From NCBI GenBank assembly GCA_036250225.1, contig JAPZLL010000004.1, positions 682,001-746,000 on the forward strand: a stretch of 64,000 bases of DNA, read 5' to 3'. The position numbers and the translations under genes were made by a program. Position 1 is the stretch's first letter; each line of letters starts with the position of its first letter. Under the pieces are notes generated by a model. That model made no database searches. It was not told where the DNA came from and was given only the letters and a program-made list of their open reading frames with translations. Shown one piece after another: positions 55,236 through 64,000 of the stretch. The DNA is from Cercophora sp. LCS_1 (Eukaryota > Ascomycota > Sordariomycetes > Sordariales > Lasiosphaeriaceae).

Positions 55236-58189
55236 TCACTCCGAACGTCGCCTCCTCCACAACCGCGCCATGGCAATCTCAGTGAACAGACCGCTCTTAT
55301 CCTTTTGCTCATCCTCCTTAATGTGTAGGGGCAATCTGGACCCGCTTGCAAGTCCAACCGGGTTGTTGTCCTGCATCTCCCACTCTTGTTGCTTGGCAAT
55401 CATGAACTCCCGCAGAGTCTGGGCCGACGCCCCGTTCAGATTCTTCTGCTTGGGTTTTCCTCGCCTCATTTTATGTGCAATGTAAGCGTGGGACAGACGG
55501 AAGCTACCGAATAGAATGGCTCGCGCCCAGCTGCTGAAGGCGAACGACAGGGACAAGACGATTACAGCGCTCGAGATGGCAACTGATATGGTTAGCGGCG
55601 TATGCCTTGGTGGCTTGGGCTGTGCTTACACATGTAGACCAGCTGGGTTCGCAGACTCATAAAGCCCTCGTTGAATTCTTGCGCGTTCATACCAAACAGG
55701 GTGGCGAAGAAGGATAGCGGAAGCTAGCGTCGTCAGCGCAGTCCAGCCTCCGACACGAAGTTGACTCACAAAGAAGATGCTGACGACCGTCAACACAATG
55801 ATGGATCGATTCATTTCCACGCTTTTGTCTGCTCTTCGAATGGCTGCCTTGGCCTCGATGATGCCGCTCTGCTGCTGCTTCATGTCCAACAGTTCTCGCA
55901 GCTACCATAGTCAGCAACGTTCGAACCAGTCCGTGGCCACGTGCAGCATACCTGGCCTCTGATGTCGACCGCTCTCTTTTCTAAACCACTAAGCTCACTT
56001 TTTCGGAGCTTCATCTCGGCAATCAGGGCAGCAGCTCTCTCCGCTGCAGACCTGACCTTCTCTTGGTCTCTACCAGGGTCCGAAGCCATGGCCCGTAGCG
56101 CCTTCTCAAAGTCTCCCATGACTGTGATTTGCTGGGTAAAGATTTCCTGCATAATCTGAAGCTGATCGATGACGCTCTGGGCTTCCATGAGAACCGACCA
56201 CTCAAACTTGATGTTGATTGATTTTCGGAGAAGCTCTTCTGCTGTTTGGAGAGGGTCGTCGGCGTTCATCCGCTTGACGTCGCGGCCAAAGCGGGAATAA
56301 GCCTCCATCTTCTTTTCGGACTGGGTACCGTCAGTAGACAAGCGGCAGGATCCCTGGGACACTTACAATATTTGAGATGGTGGTGCTGAAAATGTCAATC
56401 ACTTCAGGACGGAGGTCCGGCTTGGTCCGATCGAAAAAGACCTTGGAGCACTCGTCGATGATAATCAGCGCGAGGTCATAGATCGATGTAACCTGGCTCT
56501 TGTCCACAATGGCGAGGTGATCCCTAATCGCTCGGTGCACTGCTGACGGGTCTGGCTTGTTCCTTCCCCATCTCCTGGGAAAAGCCGTGACGATTGTGTC
56601 TAACCGGGGTCAGTACTTTCCCACCGGAGCGCACAGGCAGACCTACTCTCATCCAGAATCCATAGCCACAGCTGATCCACCATGACCACTCTTGGGATAG
56701 CCTCAGGGTCATTCCTCAACCTTGTCCCTCGATAGACAACTTGTTGTCGATCACGTCCTGATGTGTCCTCGCTCGTCCAACAACTGTACTGCTCTAGCGT
56801 CCTCCTCACATGCAACGGACTCTGGGTGTATAGGTGCTCCCCAATTAGTCTCCAGTCCGCGGCTTCGTCGATCAGTTGATAGAGTTTCGACGCCAGCCAC
56901 AAATACGTCCCGAGCGGTGACTGGGGCCGCCACGGTCTTGACCTCCTCACTCTCTCATCGCCCACAAAATCCGAGATAGTGCTGTTGAGCCTCTCAGCTC
57001 TTGCAACCATCGCTGCACGTTCCACAACGCTACCCCATGTGCCTCGGCGCTTGGCTGATCGCTCGAGTTCGTACTCCTGCTCAGTCCGACGGCGAGTCTC
57101 GCGCATGACGTTGGTCATACGAGTGAGTCGCTTTTCGATCTCCCAGTGAAGATAAGGCATAAAGAGAACAATATCCTGAGACGCGTGAGGTTGAGGTCCT
57201 CCACTGGTAGAATCACCATCCCATGGAGGAGATGGGACAATGGCGCAGCGGGGACGAATTTGACGGGAGTGAGGAGGCATGTGGGTGTCGACGCCTCCCC
57301 GCTCTTGGCCATGCCACAGCTCGCGCTTTAGCAACTTCTCCGTGTTCGACTCGCCCTTGGAGGTACTGTGTTGGTAGAGTCGGCGCTGATACGACTTTCG
57401 GTGACCCTCAAACGAAGAGCCGTCCTCCCCGTAGTACCTCGATATTGCATCCTCAACCCACTTCATGTTGTTCGCCTGAAGATGGAAGTATCGGAGCTGA
57501 TTCTTGTCTCGTGCACGCTTGAGGGGAGTTTCGTTGTTTTCGTAAAGGAGCTTTTGCATCGGTATCTTCTGGTGAGGAAATTTGCCATGACAAAGGGGAT
57601 GCTCCAGGGTGACGCCTCCTTTCCCCTTGTCAAAGGCAATAATCCAACCATTGTACCCGTAGTCGGCCTTCCTGGGGTCGTCGTCAACACTGTCGTCTGC
57701 AGCTTCCAACCCGCTGATGTAGCTGACGGGCGACATTTGCTGCTGAAAGTCCGTGTAGACTTGGGATTGCCACAGCTGCACCCGGGAGAGAATAGCACGG
57801 TTCCTGCTCAGCAACGCTGCCCGACGCTTATCAGCCCTCGCTAACTCCGCTTCGATGCGGACTAGGTCGGCGTTAGATCGTCTCGACGCCGCTTCTCTCC
57901 ATTGGCTGTGCGCTTGCTCCAGCTCTACCACCAGAGCTCGGTCGGCCGGCGTAAGACATTGCCTCAAGTACCGGATACGTCTCAGCTCCTTGCGAATCAA
58001 TTCCTTCTCAGGTGCAGTAAAGCCCTCATAAAGCTCCTCCCTGCGCGAGAACCTGGTGCCTAGATAGACAGCCCAAACATCGGTGGCTGGGACGGGATCC
58101 ACGTAGTGGTCCTCGACGTTGTAGGGTACCATCGGCTGGGCCTTGGGTGGCGGATCGGAAAAGGCGATGCGCACCGCGCCGGGAGGCAT
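55236..58189 (-). CDS. CorA-like Mg2+ transporter domain protein
   Basis: Six exons (58189-56647, 56599-56367, 56320-55952, 55901-55770, 55723-55630, 55582-55236) give 905 residues. The first 500 residues are charged and partly coiled-coil (ELEQAHSQWREAASRRSNAD) and end in the fungal pre-CorA block QVVYRGTRLRND / VVMVDQLWLWILDE, continued over the intron by NTIVTAFPRRWGRNKPDPSA. A long helix follows (AEELLRKSINIKFEWSVLME; RAAALIAEMKLRKSELSGLE). Two membrane helices come next: SIIVLTVVSIFFLPLSFFAT leading to FGMN with the signature GMN at 770-772, and AISSAVIVLSLSFAF. GMN marks the CorA pore entrance. Many fungal proteins of this type are diverged, so magnesium transport is plausible but not certain. 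Confidence 0.88.
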
Positions 58190-58853
58190 GGCGGCGTTGG
58201 GGAGTCGTCAAAACAAAGACGCAGAAAAATACGACGAAGGATCGAAGTTGCCCGGAGCTGGGGCCGAGCTATGTAGGCACCGGCATCTTCCATGTGATCT
58301 GATCAGGTTCAGCTGCCGCTTGGGGATGCATTATCTTCCGCTGCGTTCCACAGCAGCGGGGTTGACGTGTGGCCTGTCCCGGCCGCAAGCTGAGCGAGAC
58401 GGTTCGCTCCTTCCCCATTTGCGGGTCATCCCCTGCCACGTATTAAAGACGTGCAGAAAATTGGACCTTTCTGCATCAGTTGTGCGTTGGACTTTCCTGA
58501 TTGCGGCGAGCCGCATGCGTTGTCTGCATGTCTTGGCGCCGCCTTTGCTGCAGAAGGAATGGCTGCGATTTCGTCATGGTTTTTTTTTTGTCTTCAACTA
58601 GGACACTTTTGTGTGCGACTATTGAAACATATTTCTTCGGGCGCCAACACGGCCGAAATGGAATCACGGAAACCCAAGCCCGATCGAGTTGCTCCTTGGC
58701 CATGCAGAGCGGCAGGACATGGCACTGCACCACCACTGTTACCGGAAACCTATCGCATATCGGCCACCATGTCGAGCCGCGAGGGCGTTTCGCAGATGAA
58801 GAAAGTTCTTGAGAAGACCTTATTTTTTCCATGGTGGTCAGCGCCAATTTGTT
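58190..58853. other. Intergenic region
   Basis: Upstream of the CorA-like gene; short overlapping frames on both strands without motifs, and a T run near 58580-58590. Confidence 0.4.
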
Positions 58854-59441
58854 TCACAGGCAACATTTAGGGGTCGGAAACCCACCTTGAAAGACCTCCA
58901 TCTGAAAGCACCCATAGCTGAAAGCGCAGCGAACAACCTCGGCAATGAAGTACGACTTGATCAGCTCGTTCGTCGAAGCGGCAAACCCGACAAGGTTTCT
59001 GACCCAGTGTCAGTTCAGCAGCCGGGACGGGACGAGAGGCGGACTCACACCCAAACATAGACATATGGTAGCCCGGCCCAGGGCTTAGGTCCAATGAAGC
59101 GCGTATTGTCATAAAGTGCCAATGCGTCTTCTTGGTTGACAGGGTCGTCGAAAGCGTCATGTTTCCCAGGGCCCGCTTCGTGATTCGTGCGGCAAGGGTG
59201 CACGTCTCCAGAAACAGGCCGTCGATACTATTCCCAATAGTTGGGCTCTCGACGATTGCATCCAAGTCAACGATAAGACCGAGGTCTTGAAAAACGTGGC
59301 CAGTTTCGGCGGAGAAAAACCATCGAATCGAGTCGTTTGCGGATGGATCTGTGTCTCTGCCTGGCCCCTGGAAATGAAAACGGTCTCTGGGCCATTCGCT
59401 AACGAAGTGTTGGGTTTGGGTATATAGCCAACAATGAGCAC
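58854..59441 (-). CDS. Unresolved coding fragment, family unknown
   Basis: The 3' part is convincing: a frame reading KHDAFDDPVNQEDALALYDN then TRFIGPKPWAGLPYVYVW joins, over an intron with donor GTGAGT (near 59050) and acceptor GTCAG, to NLVGFAASTNELIKSYFIAE and CAFSYGCFQMEVFQGGFPTP, stopping at 58854. The 5' part reads equally protein-like but in another frame: EWPRDRFHFQGPGRDTDPSA, NDSIRWFFSAETGHVFQDLG, LIVDLDAIVESPTIGNSIDG. I could not find a canonical intron or start codon that links them; the acceptor AATAG near 59232 is one candidate. Either a small exon was missed or the gene is frameshifted. It sits head to head with the DUF3176 gene. Family not recognised. Confidence 0.4.
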
Positions 59442-59521
59442 AGCCAGAGTAGAGATAGATTAGAGTTCATCATTCTTTCATCATTCTTTTCTTTCTCTAT
59501 GGCTTCCAAACCGCGACCAAC

Positions 59522-61408
59522 ATGAGTCGAGACCTACCAACCCATTCCATCGCAGCAGTTCGCCCACACAGACTCGGAAACAGACACGCATCATGATCCA
59601 AAACCTTACTCCCACCCCACCAGAACCCAACTCCTCCCGTCGGCAAACCCACGTTTCTGCAGAGACTGGCCGGGACGTGGCTGTTCGAATGGCTTGGCTT
59701 GATCGTCTCGGCCGCCAGCCTCGCTGCGATGGCATACATCCTCCTCCAGTACGACGGACAGAGGATCCCCAACTGGGGTCTGTCGTTCAACACACCGATC
59801 TCCATCCTGGCTGTTGTGTCTAAGATGGCGGCCTTGTACGGGGCTACCAGCGCCATCAGCCAGCTGAAGTGGGTGTGGTTTGCTGAGCACGGCAAGACAC
59901 TTGTCGGCTACAAGACGTTTGATGGTGGAAGCCGAGGCGTGGCCGGCGCTGCACTGCTGGCATGGAATGTCAAAGGGCGGTAGGTGACTTGCAGTCCATT
60001 TCAGATGTACTCGCTGATGACGTGCAACAGGAGTGCCGCGGTTCTTGGCGCTCTAGCTGTCATTATCGGCGCTGCTGCCGGACCCTTTGCCCAACAGATC
60101 GTGCACTTTTACGAAGACCAATACATCGATGCCATTCAGGGTGCCTGGGTGCCCAAGGCTGAGACTATCACAGCGCTTGGCCCCAAGTTCGACTCGTCTT
60201 CCTGGCAGGCCGATCAAGCCAACGCAGCAATGGCACTCTTTCTCCCAGCACAAGAACGTCTCTTACAGCCCAATTTTGGGTGTCCGACCGGAAACTGCAC
60301 CTTCCCCGAGTTCGACACGCTCGCCTTTTGTCCCGTCTGCGCCGACATTAGCCTACAGCTCGAACGCACCTGTGCTCCCATCAAGGACTCAGTCGTCCCC
60401 AATGCTGAAAGCTGTACCGTCTCCTTTCCCGGCCCATCTCCCATCTCCCTCTTCTACATTGCCGATCCCAACGCCCCAGGCTCCTCGACGTACGCCCTCA
60501 TCAACTCGACGAGCCCCCTGAACGCCACCGTTCTGACGAACCTCACCTATCCCACCACCCTCTACCAATCGATCCACGCCGTCGTAGACGCTCACATCCT
60601 CGGCGGCGGCGGTCCTACCGCATCCGGACAGCTAGAGAACAACGGAATCCACGTCCTCACCCAAACCACCCGTTTCATCGGCCAAGAGTGTGCCATCACA
60701 CCCTGCATCTAACGCATCGCCGCCTCGGTCTCGCATGGCGTTTACGAAGAAATTATCGTCGCTACCTCGATAGACACGCTCACCAAGTACTCGTTCGCCC
60801 AGCCGCTTGTCCTCTCTCCCCCGTGGAACCCCACAGTCAACTACACCATCATTCCCGAGTGGCTCGATGCAATGCTATTTTACTCTGGCATTGACCAATT
60901 CGGCGGCCAGCTCAAGGGAACCGTCACAACGGAGGACTCGAACCAAGCCATCCGCGTGAGCACCCTCAGCACGGAATTCGAGACCTCGAAGCCGAATGAT
61001 GCGCTCCAGGCCGTCTTTTACGCCGACTTTAACGGGACAACCTGTCCGACGCCGGATGATAACGTGGGTTGTGTGTTCCGGGCACTGGCGAAAGCCATGA
61101 GCAAGTCGGTGAGAGATGCAGGTGTTTTGAGGAATGGGACTGCGGAGCCGTGGGCTGTGCAAGGAGAGACAGGGGTGATGGGAGTATTTATCCGGGTCGA
61201 GTGGCCGTGGTTTGCCTTGCCGGTTGCCGTGTGGGCGTTGAGTTTGTTGGTCGTTATCGTGGCGGGTTGGAGGAGCAGGGGCGTGCCGCTTTGGAAGGAG
61301 AGTGCGCTTCCGTTGGTGTTGAAGGAAGCGGTTGCAGAGGGAGAGCTGAGCAAGAGGGCGGAGGTGGTGGGTGTAAAACTAGATGGCGGGTTGAGGATTG
61401 GGAGGTGA
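59522..61408 (+). pseudogene. DUF3176 membrane protein gene with in-frame stop
   Basis: Main exons lie at up to 59979 and 60031-61408, joined over a 51-base intron. The first encodes LAGTWLFEWLGLIVSAASLA, YDGQRIPNWGLSFNTPISIL and LKWVWFAEHGKTLVGYKTFD, the DUF3176 N-terminal block; the second has a membrane helix (AVLGALAVIIGAAAGPFAQQ), an extracellular Cys-rich part with GCPTGNCTFPEFDTLAFCPV, many N-glycosylation sites, and a last helix (FALPVAVWALSLLVVIVAG). Reading is cut by TAA at 60710-60712, inside ECAITPCI / RIAASVSHGVYEE, where the family runs on without interruption. Upstream, the frame has a TGA near 59592 before any suitable ATG (an ATG at 59522 lies beyond it), so the start is also unclear. 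I infer a disabled or truncated gene; a sequencing error is possible. Confidence 0.65.
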
Positions 61409-61579
61409 TGATGGTTTCTCCAATGCTGCTGGGGATAGACATCGCGAGATGTAAAAGGGGCATTGTGTTGCATTACATTAGATATATTACGTTAGATATC
61501 TCTGTATAACATGGCAACCTGATATGCCGTTTCCCATTTCCACTCATTACAGTGACTCGCCCTTTTCTCCCTGAAAAGC

Positions 61580-62125
61580 CTATTTGTACCTCCGATCCTG
61601 CCTCCGCCGAATCATAAACACAGCCCACGAAAGCAACGACGTGCTTGCAAAGAGGATCCTACGCCCGTCAGCACCCACCCCAATCTCGGCATGGCAAACT
61701 CACGTGTTAACAATCGCAATTCCAAAAGATGCCCTTAGAAGGTCCTTATCGGGTAAAAAGCCAACATGGATTGCATCAGCATACCGCTGAGCAAAGCCCC
61801 TGACCGAGCAAAGCGCATCCTGGCTGAGCATAGCCGCCTGGGCAATCGACATGAGCACGCAAACGGCGTCCAGCGTCGTCTCAATCTCCAGCATGATCTT
61901 TCCGGCGCAGCAGGTGAGAAGCAAAGCCACAAGACTCCACGCCGTTGCGACACCCGAAATGGCAGTCACAGCGACATGGGTTGCTGGAAGGGCGAGGTCT
62001 CGATCGCAGAGCCCTGTGAGGAACTGCGACATGAGCCCAATGATGACGAGGGAAAAGGTGAGTTGGCCGAAGCGGATTGTCAGGCTTGTTAGTTTGAGGA
62101 AGGCTTCGTTGAGGGCGTCCGCCAT
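61580..62125 (-). CDS. Small four-helix membrane protein
   Basis: Two exons, 62125-61704 and 61658-61580, give 166 residues; intron donor GTGAGT, branch CTGAC, acceptor GTAG. Hydrophobic helices: IRFGQLTFSLVIIGLMSQFL, VAVTAISGVATAWSLVALLL, LDAVCVLMSIAQAAMLSQDA and the spliced one GIAIVNTILFASTSLLSWAV, followed by a basic C-terminus (MIRRRQDRRYK). This is a MARVEL-like layout similar to the protein at 33663-35236 but without its long tail. Without the splice the last helix would be cut. Function unknown. Confidence 0.82.
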
Positions 62126-62596
62126 TGAGGATTTTGGTTCAAACTGTGAATTTGTTGGATCTTGTGTTTAGGAAATTGGTGATGGTTATTGTTGAAAAAG
62201 AAAGAAAAAAAAATTGGGAACAGGAGTCCACGACCAAAGAGCGCCATTGGCAAAGAAATACCAAACATCTTCGCGACTATCGTAAGATCCATCCCCATCA
62301 CCCAATGATCCCCAGACCATCAGGTTAGTGTTTGTTCTCCATTTGCCCAAACCGCTTGGCCAAGCCCCTGCCGATCACCCCACCGAGTGACGTCGTTGCC
62401 GCGTTCCCGATCGCGAGGGGTAGCTACCCCGTCATCTTGGCACTACTCCAAGTGCGACCAAAGTGGGTCACGAACACCCGACGCGTGCACTCGCAACAAA
62501 CCGCAAACCCCATTGAATGCCAACAACCTCATTATTCCAAACAACAATGTCCGTTCCCCGTCCCTTTTCCCTTTGAAAAAAAAACTGACATTGTAG

Positions 62597-63302
62597 GATC
62601 GACCCCTCCCTCCGTCTCCGCCGCGCAATCCGCACAAACGACCCCCTCCTCGTCCGACGCATCCTCAAATCCCACCCCCACCTCCTGCACAACCCCGACC
62701 ACACGCCCACAGGCGACGCCAACTCCAACCTCCACCTGGCCGCGCTCCTGGGTCACCTCCGAATCTGCAAACTCCTCGTCGAGCTCGGCCACGAAGCAGA
62801 TGGCGACGAAGGCAGCAGCAGCAGTAGCACGCCGGCGCTCAACGACGCGCACCAAACCGCGCTGATGCTCGCCGCGTCGGCGGGCCACACCGAAGTCGTC
62901 CATTTCCTCTGCGAGCGGGATCCGAAATCGATTCTCCGCCAGGACGTGCGCGGGCGCGATGCCATCATGGAAGCGAGCCTGAACGGGCACGATACGGTGG
63001 TGCAGATCCTGTTGACGTTCGCGCCGGGGGGCGCGCAGGCCGCGCTGAGCCAGGCGGATGTGGATGGGAACACGGCGCTGCATTTTGCGAGTAGCAATGG
63101 GAATTTGTTGGTGCTGAGGACGTTGTTGGCTGCGGGGGCGGATGCGGGACGGAAGAACGTGTGGAGTTGGACGGCAGATGCGTATAGTGCTACGGTGCAG
63201 GCCGAGGTTTATTTCAAGACGTTGCTGCAGGGGCAGCAGCGGAGGGTGGAGGGGTCGCCGGGGAAGAAGGCGGTTAGGATGGTGGAACGGGACGAGGATT
63301 GA
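62597..63302 (+). CDS. Ankyrin-repeat protein (5' end unresolved)
   Basis: The main exon starts after an acceptor CTGACATTGTAG and runs 235 codons. Ankyrin repeats are visible: SNLHLAALLGHLRICKLLVE, TALMLAASAGHTEVVHFLCE, DAIMEASLNGHDTVVQILLT and NTALHFASSNGNLLVLRTLL. The first residues IDPSLRLRRAIRTNDPLLVR are the usual capping helix. A short coding first exon must lie upstream; ATGs at 62517 and 62544 are candidates but no donor gives the right phase with confidence. The C-terminus (YFKTLLQGQQRRVEG, then basic) follows the fungal small-ankyrin pattern. A scaffold or interaction role is general for the fold. Confidence 0.8.
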
Positions 63303-64000
63303 GGGAAGGGAAGGAACGGGAATGCATTGCTGGAGTTTTTCTTTGGGCTGGGTTTGCTTTAGGAGTTTGGGATTGGGATTGGGATTGGGATAGGGGTGGA
63401 TCACAGAATAAGAGGGAAAGGACATTGTTCGGCATGGTATGGCATCGCGGGTTTGTGGGTTGGTAGACATGGCAGCATCAGAAAGGTTCCGGGTGGACTT
63501 GGAAGGGGATCAATTGACCGGATCTGGTTGGCTCTCAAGGTGTTTGCTGAGCCGAGACTGATGCTTTGGCAGCTCTCAATCAACGCCCTTCTGAGGCAGA
63601 TGACGAGGCATGTTTGTCACGAGAACTTGTGCAAGCTGGAGATGAAAGGATACCTCAATCTGTGTAACAGTTGGGGTTTGGTGGCTGTTTTGTAGGTATC
63701 TTTCGTCGTTTGGTTGAAACGAAGGTCTAACGGGTGTTGTGCCAAACGGACAACCATGACAAGCTCACGTCTTGTATCGTACGTGCGTCATCATCCAGAA
63801 GCCATCTCGCTATCTGTCTTGCTGAATGTCGGAAAGAGCCTTCAGGCTTATTTGGTTGGCCGTGGTTCTCGCAGGCATGCGTTGACTCAAAGAATAAGCT
63901 CTGCCTAGATGACTCGAGACTTTTGGTTGGCCTACAGTACTTGGTGCAAAACAGAAAGCAAACAGGGCTCGTCGACTGATAGTTTGCGTTACCAGTTTTA
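63303..64000. other. Window edge, gene-free
   Basis: After the ankyrin gene comes a short TTGGGA repeat (listed separately) and then frames on both strands with no motifs. No gene supported to the end of the window. Confidence 0.45.
63364..63392. repeat. (TTGGGA)n hexamer repeat
   Basis: Four near-perfect TTGGGA units followed by a degenerate one, in the 3' flank of the ankyrin gene. Not the fungal telomere unit TTAGGG. Confidence 0.9.

Noticed and set aside
63364..63392. TTGGGA repeat as a possible telomere or interstitial telomere
   Set aside because: The fungal telomere unit is TTAGGG; this hexamer differs and is only about five units long.

Overview
The window is nuclear DNA of a filamentous ascomycete (Pezizomycotina, most likely a Sordariomycete). 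Genes lie on both strands, are monocistronic, and carry short introns of about 50-85 bases with GT...AG ends and a CTGAC/CTAAC branch site close to the acceptor. The gene families are typical of moulds: HET-domain proteins, DUF6594, DUF3176, MARVEL-like membrane proteins, F-box proteins, a P450 and a GH7 cellulase relative. No rRNA, tRNA, CRISPR or intact transposon was recognised. All gene models were spliced by eye, keeping those where reading phase closes exactly across every junction.

Left part (0-20.6 kb): a DUF6594 membrane protein (minus), a charged-tail protein of unknown function (plus), a decayed gene relic near 4 kb (minus), a very large secreted Ser/Ala-rich protein (minus), a six-exon cytochrome P450 (minus), a large F-box protein (minus), an unknown 338-residue protein (plus), a broken HET-type gene (plus) and a second DUF6594 protein (minus).

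Middle part (20.6-40 kb): an aldehyde dehydrogenase, about 4 kb without a convincing gene, a three-finger C2H2 protein, an intact HET protein, a small secreted protein whose splice donor is tandemly duplicated, a MARVEL-like protein whose reading frame is cut by one in-frame TAG, an unknown protein and a DUF4267-like membrane protein.

Right part (40-64 kb): the most notable gene is a nine-exon, 1346-residue protein joining an N-terminal zinc-binding cluster, a P-loop NTPase/GTPase-like module, a RING-like Cys/His cluster and a complete patatin phospholipase domain. It stands tail to tail with another HET gene. Then follow an F-box-like protein, an aminoglycoside-phosphotransferase-like kinase, a GH7 relative whose catalytic motif is substituted at all three acidic positions, a Hal2-type bisphosphate nucleotidase, a CorA-like protein, an unresolved coding fragment, a DUF3176 gene with an in-frame TAA, a small four-helix membrane protein and an ankyrin-repeat protein.

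Read together, the window has the character of an accessory, fast-evolving region: two intact HET genes and one broken one, a patatin/P-loop protein, several nonsense or frameshift lesions, and long gene-poor stretches. HET and patatin effectors are known parts of fungal non-self recognition and regulated cell death; that the neighbours here act together is inference only.
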